Assembly: GCA_902362725.1 (NCBI GenBank)
Contig: CABIXM010000001.1
Coordinates: 1-64,000 of the forward strand
Length of the DNA stretch: 64,000 bases
Reading direction: 5' to 3'
Origin: Clostridiaceae bacterium
Lineage (GTDB): Bacteria; Bacillota; Clostridia; Lachnospirales; Lachnospiraceae
The position numbers were made by a program, and so were the translations under genes. The notes beneath the pieces were generated by a model that made no database searches, was not told the origin of the DNA, and saw only the letters and a list, made by a program, of their open reading frames with translations. Position 1 is the first letter of the stretch. Each line of letters opens with the position of its first letter. This document shows positions 1 to 8,415 of the stretch, in pieces.

Positions 1-75
<75 letters not shown>

Positions 76-265
76 TGTTTGAATCCGGTCCAGAAATCAC
101 AACTAGCAATTTCTTTCCCGTATTACTGTTAAAAGGTGTTCGTTCTTATTACTAAGAATCGAACTGTTCTTGAATTATTCTCTTAGAATTTTCAAGGTTT
201 TACACTGTTCAGTTATCAAGGTTCGTTCTCTTGTCTTTGTCGTTCCTCACCGAAGCGACTTGACT

Positions 266-294
266 ATCTTATCACATTCATTCTCGCTTGTCAA
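266..294 (-). promoter_or_regulatory. rRNA operon promoter P2
   Basis: Minus strand: -35 TTGACA (289-294), 17-bp spacer, -10 TAAGAT (266-271). It lies about 190 bases upstream of the 16S 5' end. The surrounding sequence is a near repeat of the segment at 376-404, so the two form tandem rRNA promoters. Confidence 0.8.
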
Positions 295-375
295 GAACTT
301 TTTTAACTTTTTTAAAGAAGTTTTTTCAGTTCTTGGAGAAGAACGTTTCCGCCACTCTCGAAGCGGAACTTGTTT

Positions 376-404
376 ATCTTATCATACTCAAAGGTGTTTG
401 TCAA
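376..404 (-). promoter_or_regulatory. rRNA operon promoter P1
   Basis: Minus strand: -35 TTGACA (399-404), 17-bp spacer, -10 TAAGAT (376-381), identical hexamers and spacing to P2 located 110 bp downstream. It begins just after the tRNA-Ser gene. Tandem strong promoters are usual for rRNA operons. The 76-260 stretch between P2 and the 16S gene holds AT-rich leader and no ORF that I would call real. Confidence 0.8.
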
Positions 405-444
405 CAACTTTTTTAAGAATTTTTAATTTCTTTTTGATAAGAAA

Positions 445-533
445 CGGAGAAAGAGGGATTTGAACCCTCGCGCCGGGATTACCGACCTACACCCTTAGCA
501 GGGGCGCCTCTTCAGCCTCTTGAGTATTTCTCC
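445..533 (-). tRNA. tRNA-Ser (GCU anticodon)
   Basis: Minus strand 89-nt gene. The acceptor stem pairs GGAGAAA (5') with TTTCTCC (3'), with discriminator G at 445. The T-arm carries GGTTCAAATCC. The anticodon loop reads CTGCTAAG with GCU, and a long variable arm follows, as in class II tRNA-Ser. The 3' CCA is not encoded. It sits upstream of the rRNA promoters on the same strand with no convincing terminator between, so read-through into the rRNA operon is possible. Confidence 0.95.
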
Positions 534-585
534 TGAAGTTCATTTCCTACGATATTCACTTCACGTCAGGTTCGACGCATAGGTT

Positions 586-614
586 ATTATACTTGATGAA
601 CTTTGGTTTGTCAA
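586..614 (-). promoter_or_regulatory. promoter of tRNA-Ser
   Basis: Minus strand consensus promoter: -35 TTGACA (609-614), 17-bp spacer, -10 TATAAT (586-591), about 50 bp upstream of the tRNA. The stretch 615-790 is AT-rich and holds no other feature that I can support. Confidence 0.85.
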
Positions 615-790
615 CCCGTTTTTTACGTTTTTATTACAGAACTTTGCCTGATTCTTTTCTTACATATTATATACTGAAAAAATAGCCTTCTATCCACCTT
701 CATTTCTTTATAATAATAAGTTCATATGTCTAATCCCAGGCACAAAAATCAAGATATAAAAAGAATGTGACACAGTATTTCCTATTACGA

Positions 791-826
791 AAAGGGTTCC
801 CTCCTTTCAAATCGGACGGAACCCTC
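791..826 (-). terminator. terminator of the pot operon
   Basis: Stem AGGGTTCC (793-800) pairs with GGAACCCT (818-825), followed on the minus strand by TTTTCG. It lies about 20 bases after the potCD stop codon. Confidence 0.7.
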
Positions 827-845
827 TCTTAGTAAATAGATGTGT

Positions 846-2735
846 TTAATTTGCGTTGCTGGCTGCGATCTTTACCTTGCTCCACAGGTTACCGATAATC
901 TTACGGGTGTCGTCGTTGAATACGAATACCTCGTCCTTCGGATATCCTACCCGGGGCAAGTACGCGTTGATTCCTTCGTAGTCGCCGCCTTCTCCGGACA
1001 GCACGTCCAGAACCTCCTGGTTCGGCGAGGTGTAACCTACATAGCTGGAATTGTCATAGGCGTAATCATAGGAGGTGACAAAATTGATAAACTCGTGGGC
1101 CAGCTCTACATTTTTCGCGTTGGCGGGAATTACCATGGAATCGTACCACAGGTTGGTTCCGCTCTCCGGCAGGTAGTAGCCCATGTTCTCATTTTCTGCC
1201 ATAATGTAAGCAGCGTCGCCGGAATAGCATAAGGCAAGGGCTTTTCTTCCCTGGGCCATGTTGTCGATAACCTCGTCGGTTACGATTTCCGGCTTCATGG
1301 TCTGGACGCACTCCACCAGCCACTGATAAGCCTCCTGAAGCTCCGCCTCATTTTCTGTATTCATGGAATAGTCCAGGGCCTTCAGAGCCATCATGAAGGA
1401 ATCCCGCTCGGAATCGTAGAGATAGATATCTCCCCGGTACTTGGTATCCTTAAAGATATTGAAGCCCTCCCGCTCCAGATCCTCTTCGCTTACCTTGGTC
1501 TTATCGTATACGATACCTACGGTTCCCCAGAAATAGGATACGGAATACGCGTCGTCCGGATCGAAGGCCGGATGCTTCACCGAATCGGTGATCTCGTCCA
1601 TACAGGTCAAAAGCTCCGGCTTCAGCTTCTGCAGATAACCCTCGTTCATCAGACGCTGAATCATATAATCACTGGGAATCAGTACATCATAGTTTTCCTC
1701 ATTTGCCACCTTGATATACATCTGCTCATTGGAATCGAAGTATTCCATGGCGACAGTTGCCCCGGTTGCCTTCTCAAAATCCGGAATTACATTTTCTCCC
1801 ATATATTCACCGGGCATATAGACCGACAGGGTCTGTCCCGCATAGGGAAGATCCTGACCGGCGGAACCGATTTTCACCAGACAGATCAGGAGAATCACAG
1901 CGGCCGCCGCGCAGCCCGGCAGTACAAAGCTCCTTCTGCTCACTTCGTCCTTCTTCTGCCGCTTCGCCATCAGCATGGGCACCACGTTGATCAGCACCAG
2001 CACAACGGTGATAATGATAACCACCAGCGTCGATACCGCATTGATACTGGGATTGATCCGCTTGCTCATGGTGTAGACCACGATACTCAGGTTCTTGACG
2101 CCGCCTCCGGTTACAAAATAGGAAATGATAAAATCATCTACCGACATGGTAAACGCAATCAGCGCGCCGGAAATGATACCCGGCGTAATCTCCGGCACGA
2201 TAACGCGGATCAATGCCTGCCAGGGCGTAGCGCCCAGATCCATGGCCGCGTCTGCCAGATTGGGATCCAGGGAGCGGATCTTCGGCATGACGGAGAGCAT
2301 TACATAGGGAATACAAAAAGCGATATGGGCAAGCAGCATGGTCGCGTAGCCCTTTTCGATTTTAAAGGTAATAAATAGCAGCATAAAGCCGATAGCCGTC
2401 ACAATCTCCGGATTCATCATGGGGAAATTGTTGACCTGATCCATCACGTCCCGGAGGATTTTCTTTGATTTACTCAGGCCGATGGCGGAAATGGTTCCCA
2501 CTGCCGTGGAAATCAGTGTGGCGATAATCGCCACCGTAAAGGTGGTGTACAGAGCCTCCATCATATCCTTGGAGTCCAGCATATGCTGATACCAGCGCAG
2601 GGAAAAGCCGGTAAAGGCCGTCAGGGATTTTCCTGCGTTGAAGGAAAAAATAATCATATACAGGATCGGCAGATAAAAGAAGGCAAGGGTCAAAACCATC
2701 AGGATTTTTCCAAAAGTACGTTTTCCTTTTTTCAT
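846..2735 (-). CDS. potCD: polyamine ABC transporter permease / substrate-binding fusion (PotC-PotD)
   Basis: The protein fuses an inner-membrane permease to the periplasmic-type binding protein of a spermidine/putrescine importer. The first ~265 residues are PotC-like: about six membrane segments and the EAA-type loop (DLGATPWQALIRVIVPEITPG). The remainder, after one more hydrophobic segment acting as tether, is PotD-like (LSVYMPGEYMGENVIPDFEK, then NYDVLIPSDYMI). At ~629 residues it equals one PotC plus one PotD. An upstream GTG at 2760-2762 is open, but the ATG at 2733-2735 has a good AGGAGG upstream and lies 4 bp after the potB stop. Last gene of the pot operon. The binding domain is therefore membrane-anchored and fixed 1:1 to a permease. 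Confidence 0.93.
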   Translation of the reverse strand: MKKGKRTFGKILMVLTLAFFYLPILYMIIFSFNAGKSLTAFTGFSLRWYQHMLDSKDMMEALYTTFTVAIIATLISTAVGTISAIGLSKSKKILRDVMDQVNNFPMMNPEIVTAIGFMLLFITFKIEKGYATMLLAHIAFCIPYVMLSVMPKIRSLDPNLADAAMDLGATPWQALIRVIVPEITPGIISGALIAFTMSVDDFIISYFVTGGGVKNLSIVVYTMSKRINPSINAVSTLVVIIITVVLVLINVVPMLMAKRQKKDEVSRRSFVLPGCAAAAVILLICLVKIGSAGQDLPYAGQTLSVYMPGEYMGENVIPDFEKATGATVAMEYFDSNEQMYIKVANEENYDVLIPSDYMIQRLMNEGYLQKLKPELLTCMDEITDSVKHPAFDPDDAYSVSYFWGTVGIVYDKTKVSEEDLEREGFNIFKDTKYRGDIYLYDSERDSFMMALKALDYSMNTENEAELQEAYQWLVECVQTMKPEIVTDEVIDNMAQGRKALALCYSGDAAYIMAENENMGYYLPESGTNLWYDSMVIPANAKNVELAHEFINFVTSYDYAYDNSSYVGYTSPNQEVLDVLSGEGGDYEGINAYLPRVGYPKDEVFVFNDDTRKIIGNLWSKVKIAASNAN

Positions 2736-2739
2736 TGGT

Positions 2740-3579
2740 TTACTCTTCCTCCTTTCCGCCACGGTTGCGTTTCTCCACCTTACGAACCGCCATCATCATT
2801 ACCATCATAATGACTGCCATAATCATGGAAATGGCGCTGCCGAAGTTCCATTCTCCCACGGTAATAAACTGGTTCTCGATCATATTTCCGATGAGGAAAT
2901 ACTGTCCGCCGCCCAGAAGCTTCGGGATAAAGAAGGAGCTGACTGCCGGCAGGAATACCAGAGTAATTCCATTGATGACGCCGGGCAGGGACAGGGGCAG
3001 GGTTACCCGCCGGAAGGTCTGCACCCGGTTGGCTCCCAGATCCGCGCTGGCCTCCAGAAGGGACGGATCCATCTTACAGAGGGCGGTGTTGATCTGCAGC
3101 ACCATAAAGGGCAGGAAGTTATATACCATACCCAGAAGCACCGCGCCCTGTGTATACAGAAGTTCTGTATGGCCCAGGCCGAAGACGCCGAGGATACGGG
3201 AAATCAGTCCGCCCTCGCTCAGAAGGCCAATCCAGGCATAGGTACGCACCAGCATATTGATCCACATGGGAATCGTAATGCCAAGCACCAGGATATTCTG
3301 GACACGCTCGCTGCTGCGGGCGATAAAAAACGCAATCGGATAGCCCAGAAGCAGGCAGATGATCGTCGTCTTCACTGCTATCCAGATCGAACGCCAGAGG
3401 ATTATCAGGAAATCCGGGTCGGTAAAAAATTTGACGTAATGATCCAGGGTGAATTTAAAGGACACAATGCTGTTACCCTGCTCTGTCACAGAATACATAG
3501 CGATCAGAAACATCGGCATAACCAGCATCAGTGCCGCCCATACGACGTACGGGACTGCAAGCTGTGAAAATTTCTTCAT
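2740..3579 (-). CDS. potB: spermidine/putrescine ABC transporter permease PotB
   Basis: A 279-residue inner-membrane permease of the BPD_transp_1 family. It has an N-terminal signal-anchor-like segment and about six membrane helices. The EAA loop that docks onto the ATPase reads EASADLGANRVQTFRRVTLP. It pairs with the PotC half of the downstream fusion to form the transmembrane channel for polyamines. The gene abuts potA (1 bp from the potA stop) and is followed after 4 bp by potCD, so translation is probably coupled. Substrate assignment rests on family resemblance and the PotA/PotD neighbours; I cannot distinguish spermidine from putrescine. Confidence 0.93.
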   Translation of the reverse strand: MKKFSQLAVPYVVWAALMLVMPMFLIAMYSVTEQGNSIVSFKFTLDHYVKFFTDPDFLIILWRSIWIAVKTTIICLLLGYPIAFFIARSSERVQNILVLGITIPMWINMLVRTYAWIGLLSEGGLISRILGVFGLGHTELLYTQGAVLLGMVYNFLPFMVLQINTALCKMDPSLLEASADLGANRVQTFRRVTLPLSLPGVINGITLVFLPAVSSFFIPKLLGGGQYFLIGNMIENQFITVGEWNFGSAISMIMAVIMMVMMMAVRKVEKRNRGGKEEE

Positions 3580-5157
3580 TTAGAACAGCATCCTCTCCAT
3601 AACATGAATATCTTCCGGGAAGAATGTCAGGCCGACCTCCTGACCGACTTCCGAATAATCGGTGGTGTGAATCTTGAACTCCCGTCCGGTGGTCCAGAAG
3701 GTAATCGGGTAGCTGCCTTCTTTGATGTTCTCCGGATCGAAATCGTAGTCTACGCTGACGTCCACGCTCTGGTTTTCGTCGCTCAGCTTCCAGCCCTGGG
3801 CGTTGGCCCAGGTCTTGATATCCGTATCCAGGGCCTGTGACTCCTGAATCTCGTCCACGGTTCTGGCAAAGTTGAAGGCCATGACTGCCTCATTTGCCTT
3901 CTCATTTTTCACGAAGGGCTGATTTACCACGTAAATGGTACGCTCGATGGTGGTGCCGCCTGCTGCCGTAAAGCGCACCGGATACTCGCCAAGCTCTTCC
4001 TTCACATCGTACTCCACCTTATGGATGGAGATGTACTCATCGGTCTCCGGATTCCATGCCTGAGCGTTGGAAAGAGCGATAATCTCCTTGTCATCCAGGG
4101 ATCTTACATCCTCCACATCCACATAGAAGTTGCTGGCGCTCATCTTCTCCCTGCCGTCGGCGCTGGTCACGTCCTGATTGCTGATGACATGCATATTGAC
4201 CGTAACACTGGTTCCGGGTACGGTCTCCACGATGATCTCGTAGTGTACGCCCTTGAACAGCACGCTTAAGACCTCTCCTGTCATTTTGCCGTCTTTTACA
4301 TCCACGATGTCGATATCCTCGGGACGGATGACCACCTCCACCGGCTCATTCGGCTTAAACCCGAAGTCCACACAGTCGAAGGTGATATCGTCGAAGCGTA
4401 CCTTGTAGTCCTCCAGCATGACGCCCGGAATGATGTTACTCTCGCCGATGAAGTTGGCTACAAAGCGGTTGGTGGGCTCGTTGTAGATCTCCTCCGGCGT
4501 TCCCACCTGCTGGATTTCTCCGTTGTTCATGACCACGATCTTATCCGACATGGTCAGGGCCTCCTCCTGATCGTGGGTTACGAAGATAAAGGTAATGCCG
4601 ACCTCCTGCTGAATCCGCTTCAGCTCGTACTGCATTTCCTTGCGGAGCTTCAGATCCAGGGCCGCCAGCGGCTCGTCCAGAAGCAGCACCTTCGGCTCGT
4701 TGACCAGCGCCCGGGCAATGGCCACACGCTGCTGCTGTCCGCCGGACAGCAGAGTGGTGTTTTTATTTTCATAGCCCTCCAGACCGATGAGTTTCAGCAT
4801 CTTCATAACTTTCTGATCGATGATGTCCTTACTCATTTTCTTAATTTTCAGTCCGAAAGCGATATTTTCATAGACGCTTAAGTGGGGAAACAAAGCGTAT
4901 TTCTGAAATACCGTATTCAACTCCCGCTCATAGGGCGGCTTCGCGCTGATTTCCTCTCCGTCGAAAATGACGCTGCCCTCGTCCGCGTCCAGAAAGCCGC
5001 CCAGAATCCGAAGCAGGGTCGTCTTTCCGCAGCCGCTGGGGCCAAGCAGGGTTACGAATTCCTTTTCATAAATATCCAGATTGACTCCCTTCAGGATGAC
5101 CTGACCGTCGAAGCTTTTCACGATATTTCGAAAGCTAATCAGTTTCTTTCGTTCCAT
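3580..5157 (-). CDS. potA: polyamine ABC transporter ATPase PotA with duplicated C-terminal insertion
   Basis: Cytoplasmic ATPase energising the PotB/PotC channel. Walker [10 protein letters not shown] is at ~39-47, Q-loop Q85, signature LSGGQ 137-141, Walker B LLLDEP ~158-163 and the switch His ~195. A TOBE-type domain begins at ~240. The protein is 525 residues against ~350-380 for usual PotA. The extra ~170 residues (about 325-500) interrupt the TOBE region, whose last strand ([12 protein letters not shown]) ends the protein. The insertion holds two related copies, each with NAQxW (364-368 and 452-456) and a later V-x-YD...YPxxF pattern, resembling Ig-like folds. The start is the ATG at 5155-5157 (GGAGGAGAT upstream); the ORF is open further upstream without an RBS. 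It follows the regulator gene by 13 bp. Confidence 0.93.
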   Translation of the reverse strand: MERKKLISFRNIVKSFDGQVILKGVNLDIYEKEFVTLLGPSGCGKTTLLRILGGFLDADEGSVIFDGEEISAKPPYERELNTVFQKYALFPHLSVYENIAFGLKIKKMSKDIIDQKVMKMLKLIGLEGYENKNTTLLSGGQQQRVAIARALVNEPKVLLLDEPLAALDLKLRKEMQYELKRIQQEVGITFIFVTHDQEEALTMSDKIVVMNNGEIQQVGTPEEIYNEPTNRFVANFIGESNIIPGVMLEDYKVRFDDITFDCVDFGFKPNEPVEVVIRPEDIDIVDVKDGKMTGEVLSVLFKGVHYEIIVETVPGTSVTVNMHVISNQDVTSADGREKMSASNFYVDVEDVRSLDDKEIIALSNAQAWNPETDEYISIHKVEYDVKEELGEYPVRFTAAGGTTIERTIYVVNQPFVKNEKANEAVMAFNFARTVDEIQESQALDTDIKTWANAQGWKLSDENQSVDVSVDYDFDPENIKEGSYPITFWTTGREFKIHTTDYSEVGQEVGLTFFPEDIHVMERMLF

Positions 5158-5170
5158 TACACATCTCCTC

Positions 5171-5704
5171 CTAGAACATGGGCGGCGTGGTGATCCAAAG
5201 TACTTTGGCGTCACTCTTCCCATGATTGTATAAATAATGGCTTTCGGTTCCGTCCAGATAGAAGGTCTCCCGGGCCTTTATTTTGTATTTCTTGCTGCCG
5301 CAGACCAGGGTAACGCTGCCCTTCAGCACATAACCGAATTCTTCTCCATCGTAGGCCTGCATTTCCTGACTCTGTTTTCCCGGATGGATGGTCAGGAGAA
5401 TGGGCTCCATCTTATTTTTCTGGGCGTTTGGTATCACCCACTCGATACAGTAGTCCGGCTGCTCGTCCACGAAGAACTCCTCGGTGGAAAATACCATCTG
5501 CTTTTCCGGCTCTTCATGGAAGAATTCGGACAGATTCGTTCCCAGGGCCTCCAGAATATCCTCCAAGGTGGCGATACTCGGCGCGGTCAGGTTTCTCTCC
5601 ACCTGGGAGAGAAAGCCCTTGGTCAGCTCGCTGCGAGATGCCAGATCCTCCAGAGTCAGCTCCTTTTGCAATCGAAGCTCCTTTAATTTCTTGCCGATGT
5701 CCAC
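5171..5704 (-). CDS. XRE-family transcriptional regulator with cupin domain
   Basis: A 177-residue regulator. Residues ~5-60 are a Cro/C1-type helix-turn-helix ([20 protein letters not shown], then FLSQVER). Residues ~105-175 form a small beta-barrel cupin ([20 protein letters not shown]), the usual ligand-sensing domain of this family. The start is GTG at 5702-5704 preceded by AGGAGGTGCGCC. As the first gene of the pot operon it is probably the local regulator of polyamine uptake, as PuuR-like XRE-cupin proteins are; that role is inferred from position. Confidence 0.9.
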   Translation of the reverse strand: MDIGKKLKELRLQKELTLEDLASRSELTKGFLSQVERNLTAPSIATLEDILEALGTNLSEFFHEEPEKQMVFSTEEFFVDEQPDYCIEWVIPNAQKNKMEPILLTIHPGKQSQEMQAYDGEEFGYVLKGSVTLVCGSKKYKIKARETFYLDGTESHYLYNHGKSDAKVLWITTPPMF

Positions 5705-5763
5705 GGCGCACCTCCTGTTTTCTAATACTAAACTTTTTATTTAAAATTGCAAAATCATTTTAC

Positions 5764-5791
5764 ATTATACACAGTCGCCCGAAAAATTCAA
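5764..5791 (-). promoter_or_regulatory. probable pot operon promoter
   Basis: Minus strand -10 TATAAT (5764-5769) with TTGAAT (5786-5791) at 16-bp spacing, about 60 bp upstream of the regulator start. The -35 match is only fair. Confidence 0.55.
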
Positions 5792-5856
5792 TAGTTTTAA
5801 ACAATTTTTTTAGTAATATCGAATTTCCATATTTTTTCTGTGGCTGTTTTTGCCCG

Positions 5857-5892
5857 TAAAAATGCCCCCGGCTTCATTTGAAGTCGGAGGCG
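5857..5892 (-). terminator. terminator of the purine operon
   Basis: Minus strand hairpin of about 12 bp with one mismatch (GCCTCCGACTTC / GAAGCCGGGGGC, loop AAAT) followed by ATTTTTACG. It lies 27 bp after the purH stop. Confidence 0.9.
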
Positions 5893-5918
5893 CTTCTCAC
5901 TTGTGTATTTTTCTGAAA

Positions 5919-7097
5919 TTAGTGGTGGAACAGGCGGATTCCTGTAAATGCCATTACCATATCGTACTTATCGCAGGTCTCGATAACCAGATCGTCACGG
6001 ACAGATCCGCCGGGCTCCGCGATATATTTTACGCCGCTCTTTTTCGCACGCTCAATGTTGTCGCTGAAGGGGAAGAAGGCGTCGCTTCCAACGGTCACGT
6101 CCTTCATCTGGGACAGCCATGCCTTCTTTTCTTCCTCGGTGAACACCTCCGGCTTTACCTTGAAGATCCGCTCCCAGGCGCCGTCTGCCAGCACGTCCAT
6201 GTACTCGTTTCCGATATAGACGTCGATGGCATTGTCACGGTCGGCACGGCCGATGCCGTCCACGAACTGGAGACCCAGTACCTTTGGGCTCTGACGCAGG
6301 AACCAGTTGTCAGCCTTCTGACCTGCCAGGCGGGTGCAGTGTACACGGGACTGCTGGCCTGCGCCTACGCCGATGGCCTGTCCGTCCTTGACGAAGCAGA
6401 CGGAGTTGGACTGGGTGTATTTCAGGGTAATCAGGGCGATCTTCATGTCGCGCTTCGCGTTTTCCGGAAGATCTTTATTTTTCGTCACGATATTGGAAAT
6501 GAGTTCATCGTTGATGGGAAGCTCCTGACGGCCCTGCTCGAAGGTCACGCCAAAGACCTCCTTGTGCTCCAGAGGAGCCGGCTTGTAGTCGGTGTCAATC
6601 TGAATGACCACATAATTTCCTTTTTTCTTCTGCTTCAGAATCTCCAGCGCCTCCTCTGTGAAGCCCGGAGCGATAACGCCGTCGGATACCTCTCTCTTGA
6701 TGATGGAAGCGGTGTCCTTGTCGCAGACGTCAGACAGGGCGATAAAGTCACCGAAGGAGGACATACGGTCCGCGCCTCTGGCTCTTGCGTAAGCGCAGGC
6801 CAGGGGAGACAGGTCTCCCATATCGTCTACCCAGTAGATTTTCTTTAAGGTATCGTCCAGCGGAAGACCCACTGCTGCGCCTGCCGGGGATACGTGCTTA
6901 AAGGAGGTAGCTGCCGGAAGTCCGGTGGCTGCCTTCAGCTCTCTGACCAGCTGCCAGCCATTGAAGGCGTCCAGGAAATTGATGTAGCCGGGACGGCCGG
7001 AAAGGACGGTAATGGGAAGGTCGGATCCGTCTGCCACGTAGATGCGGGACGGTTTCTGGTTGGGGTTACAGCCGTATTTCAGTTCCAGTTCTTTCAT
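5919..7097 (-). CDS. purH: phosphoribosylaminoimidazolecarboxamide (AICAR) formyltransferase, stand-alone
   Basis: Carries out the penultimate step of IMP synthesis, transferring a formyl group from 10-formyl-THF to AICAR. The ~392 residues correspond only to the transformylase half of bifunctional PurH: ELKYGCNPNQKPSRIY at the N-terminus, the SFKHVSPAGAAVG motif, and GADAFFPF-like GSDAFFPFSDNIE towards the end. The N-terminal MGS-like IMP cyclohydrolase domain of usual PurH is absent. The start chosen is the ATG at 7095-7097 with AGGAGGACTAAGGAA upstream; the open frame before it overlaps the previous gene. The missing cyclohydrolase activity is supplied by the gene 4 bp upstream, so the two products act in sequence. 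Confidence 0.94.
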   Translation of the reverse strand: MKELELKYGCNPNQKPSRIYVADGSDLPITVLSGRPGYINFLDAFNGWQLVRELKAATGLPAATSFKHVSPAGAAVGLPLDDTLKKIYWVDDMGDLSPLACAYARARGADRMSSFGDFIALSDVCDKDTASIIKREVSDGVIAPGFTEEALEILKQKKKGNYVVIQIDTDYKPAPLEHKEVFGVTFEQGRQELPINDELISNIVTKNKDLPENAKRDMKIALITLKYTQSNSVCFVKDGQAIGVGAGQQSRVHCTRLAGQKADNWFLRQSPKVLGLQFVDGIGRADRDNAIDVYIGNEYMDVLADGAWERIFKVKPEVFTEEEKKAWLSQMKDVTVGSDAFFPFSDNIERAKKSGVKYIAEPGGSVRDDLVIETCDKYDMVMAFTGIRLFHH

Positions 7098-7101
7098 TTC
7101 C

Positions 7102-7821
7102 TTAGTCCTCCTGATTTTTATTCTTGATGACGGTTTCGTATTTGCCGGTGGCAATGTCGATGTAGCGCACGAACAGGGATACCTTGTTCTCCGGGTTCAG
7201 GTTGTTCCAGAGCATGTTCGTAAATTTTTCCATGTCGTTGGGAATGGCAGCCAGCTTGGGCTCGCCCTCAAAGCTGGGAAGCGGATTGCCGTCGTGCATG
7301 TAGGTGTGGATGAAATGACCCTCGCCTGCCGCGCAGTTCTCATAGGAGAAGGTGTAGCGGTTGCAGCATGCGGGATCGCCGTTGTTGCTCTTTAAGATGG
7401 ACAGGGAGTAGCTGTAGGTTCCGTTCTCGATCTCCATGACGCCGGAGATCCGCGGGGTGTAGTTGGGCGCGTCCGGCTCGAACTCCCGGGAGCGTAAGGA
7501 CTGCTCAAAGGTCAGACCCTTCTCCATTCCCTCGTAGACGGTGTCTGTCTGGTCGCCGTTGGTAACGATAGTTTTATGGCCCAGTACACGAACCGGGGCA
7601 TAGATAATCAGGCTCGGATCCGTCAGCTTGGAAGGATCGAAGGCCTGGGTACGGATGCCCTCGCCGTCCTCCACGAAAATACGGTTGCGGCTGTTCTCGC
7701 TTCTTCCCATAATGAAGTAGGCTGCCACGGCCTTGGTTCCGTCCTCGGAGCGGCCCAGTACGATGCCTCTGCCGGGGTAAGAGTTTTCCTGAAGCTCCTG
7801 TGCCAGTGAAATCATGTCCAT
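7102..7821 (-). CDS. purO: IMP cyclohydrolase, PurO-like
   Basis: Catalyses ring closure of FAICAR to IMP, the last step of de novo purine synthesis. The 239 residues match the PurO-like IMP cyclohydrolase family: NSYPGRGIVLGRSEDG near the start, FIMGRSENSRNR at ~36-47, and the TPRISGVM segment. This is a different fold from the PurH N-terminal domain. It precedes the transformylase gene by 4 bp. The ATG has GGAGG eight bases upstream. A ZTP riboswitch lies about 120 bp upstream, so expression is expected to rise when AICAR-derived ZTP accumulates under folate limitation. Confidence 0.92.
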   Translation of the reverse strand: MDMISLAQELQENSYPGRGIVLGRSEDGTKAVAAYFIMGRSENSRNRIFVEDGEGIRTQAFDPSKLTDPSLIIYAPVRVLGHKTIVTNGDQTDTVYEGMEKGLTFEQSLRSREFEPDAPNYTPRISGVMEIENGTYSYSLSILKSNNGDPACCNRYTFSYENCAAGEGHFIHTYMHDGNPLPSFEGEPKLAAIPNDMEKFTNMLWNNLNPENKVSLFVRYIDIATGKYETVIKNKNQED

Positions 7822-7939
7822 TTGTTTTTCCTCCTGTGAAAATGGGTTTTCTAACGTATGAAAAGCTTAAGAGTGACCGGTGTTGAAGAACGAAATTTTA
7901 CTCATAAACGAAAATGAACCGATCCATCCCAAGCATCAT

Positions 7940-8003
7940 CTGCCCAGACGGTCGGCTCTCGAACCCTTATACTCCCTGTGGTAAACTCCACTTCCGTCAG
8001 TTG
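7940..8003 (-). promoter_or_regulatory. ZTP (pfl) riboswitch
   Basis: Minus strand leader of purO. It contains ACTGACGG (7994-8001), then a small hairpin GTGGAG..CCAC with GGGAGT, and the signature CCGACCGTCTGGGCA (7941-7955) whose CCGNNTGGGC core defines the pfl/ZTP aptamer. ZTP derives from AICAR, the substrate of the purH product, so the match of sensor to pathway is strong. No clear Rho-independent terminator follows before the RBS, so translational control is possible; this is an inference. Confidence 0.85.
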
Positions 8004-8017
8004 TATAAGTTAGCTTT

Positions 8018-8047
8018 AACATAGCATTTCCGGACGGGGGTTGTCAA
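8018..8047 (-). promoter_or_regulatory. promoter of the purO-purH operon
   Basis: Minus strand -35 TTGACA (8042-8047), 18-bp spacer, -10 TATGTT (8018-8023), placing the start just before the riboswitch. Confidence 0.75.
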
Positions 8048-8082
8048 GCCCTGCGCCCGTTTTTCTTTTTTCTGTCTGCCTT

Positions 8083-8403
8083 CTATCTGCTTCCGGACAG
8101 ATTCATCACGATACAGCCCACCAGAATCAGGGCCATTCCCACATTGCCCGCCGGTGAAACCCGTTCCCCGAACAGAACCCGGGAAATCGCAGCCGTCACC
8201 AGAATCCCTACGCCGCACCAGATTGCGTAGGCGATTCCCAAATTGAGTTTTGTCACCGCCCGGGAAAAGCTGCAGTGACAGATCAGATAAGCCAGAAGGC
8301 TGAAGGCAGTGGGAAGCAGCCTGGTGTAGCCTTCCGAGGATTTTAAAAGTGTGGTCGCTGTAATCTCGGCACAGATGGCCAGCGCCAGAAATACGTATGG
8401 CAT
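8083..8403 (-). CDS. small multidrug resistance (SMR) family transporter
   Basis: A 106-residue four-helix inner-membrane protein of the EmrE/QacC type, which exchanges protons for cationic compounds as a dimer. The first helix contains the essential acidic residue (AICAEITAT, E14), and helix 3 to 4 has the family pattern GIAYAIWCGVGI followed by LFGERVSP. It starts 12 bp after the stop of the ABC ATPase gene and probably belongs to that operon. Substrate is unknown; some SMR proteins export guanidinium or amphipathic cations, but no guanidine riboswitch was seen here. Confidence 0.9.
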   Translation of the reverse strand: MPYVFLALAICAEITATTLLKSSEGYTRLLPTAFSLLAYLICHCSFSRAVTKLNLGIAYAIWCGVGILVTAAISRVLFGERVSPAGNVGMALILVGCIVMNLSGSR

Positions 8404-8415
8404 ACGCCCCTCCTG

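Noticed and set aside
5850..6848. 332-codon frame on the plus strand
   Set aside because: Antisense to purH; begins inside the terminator hairpin.
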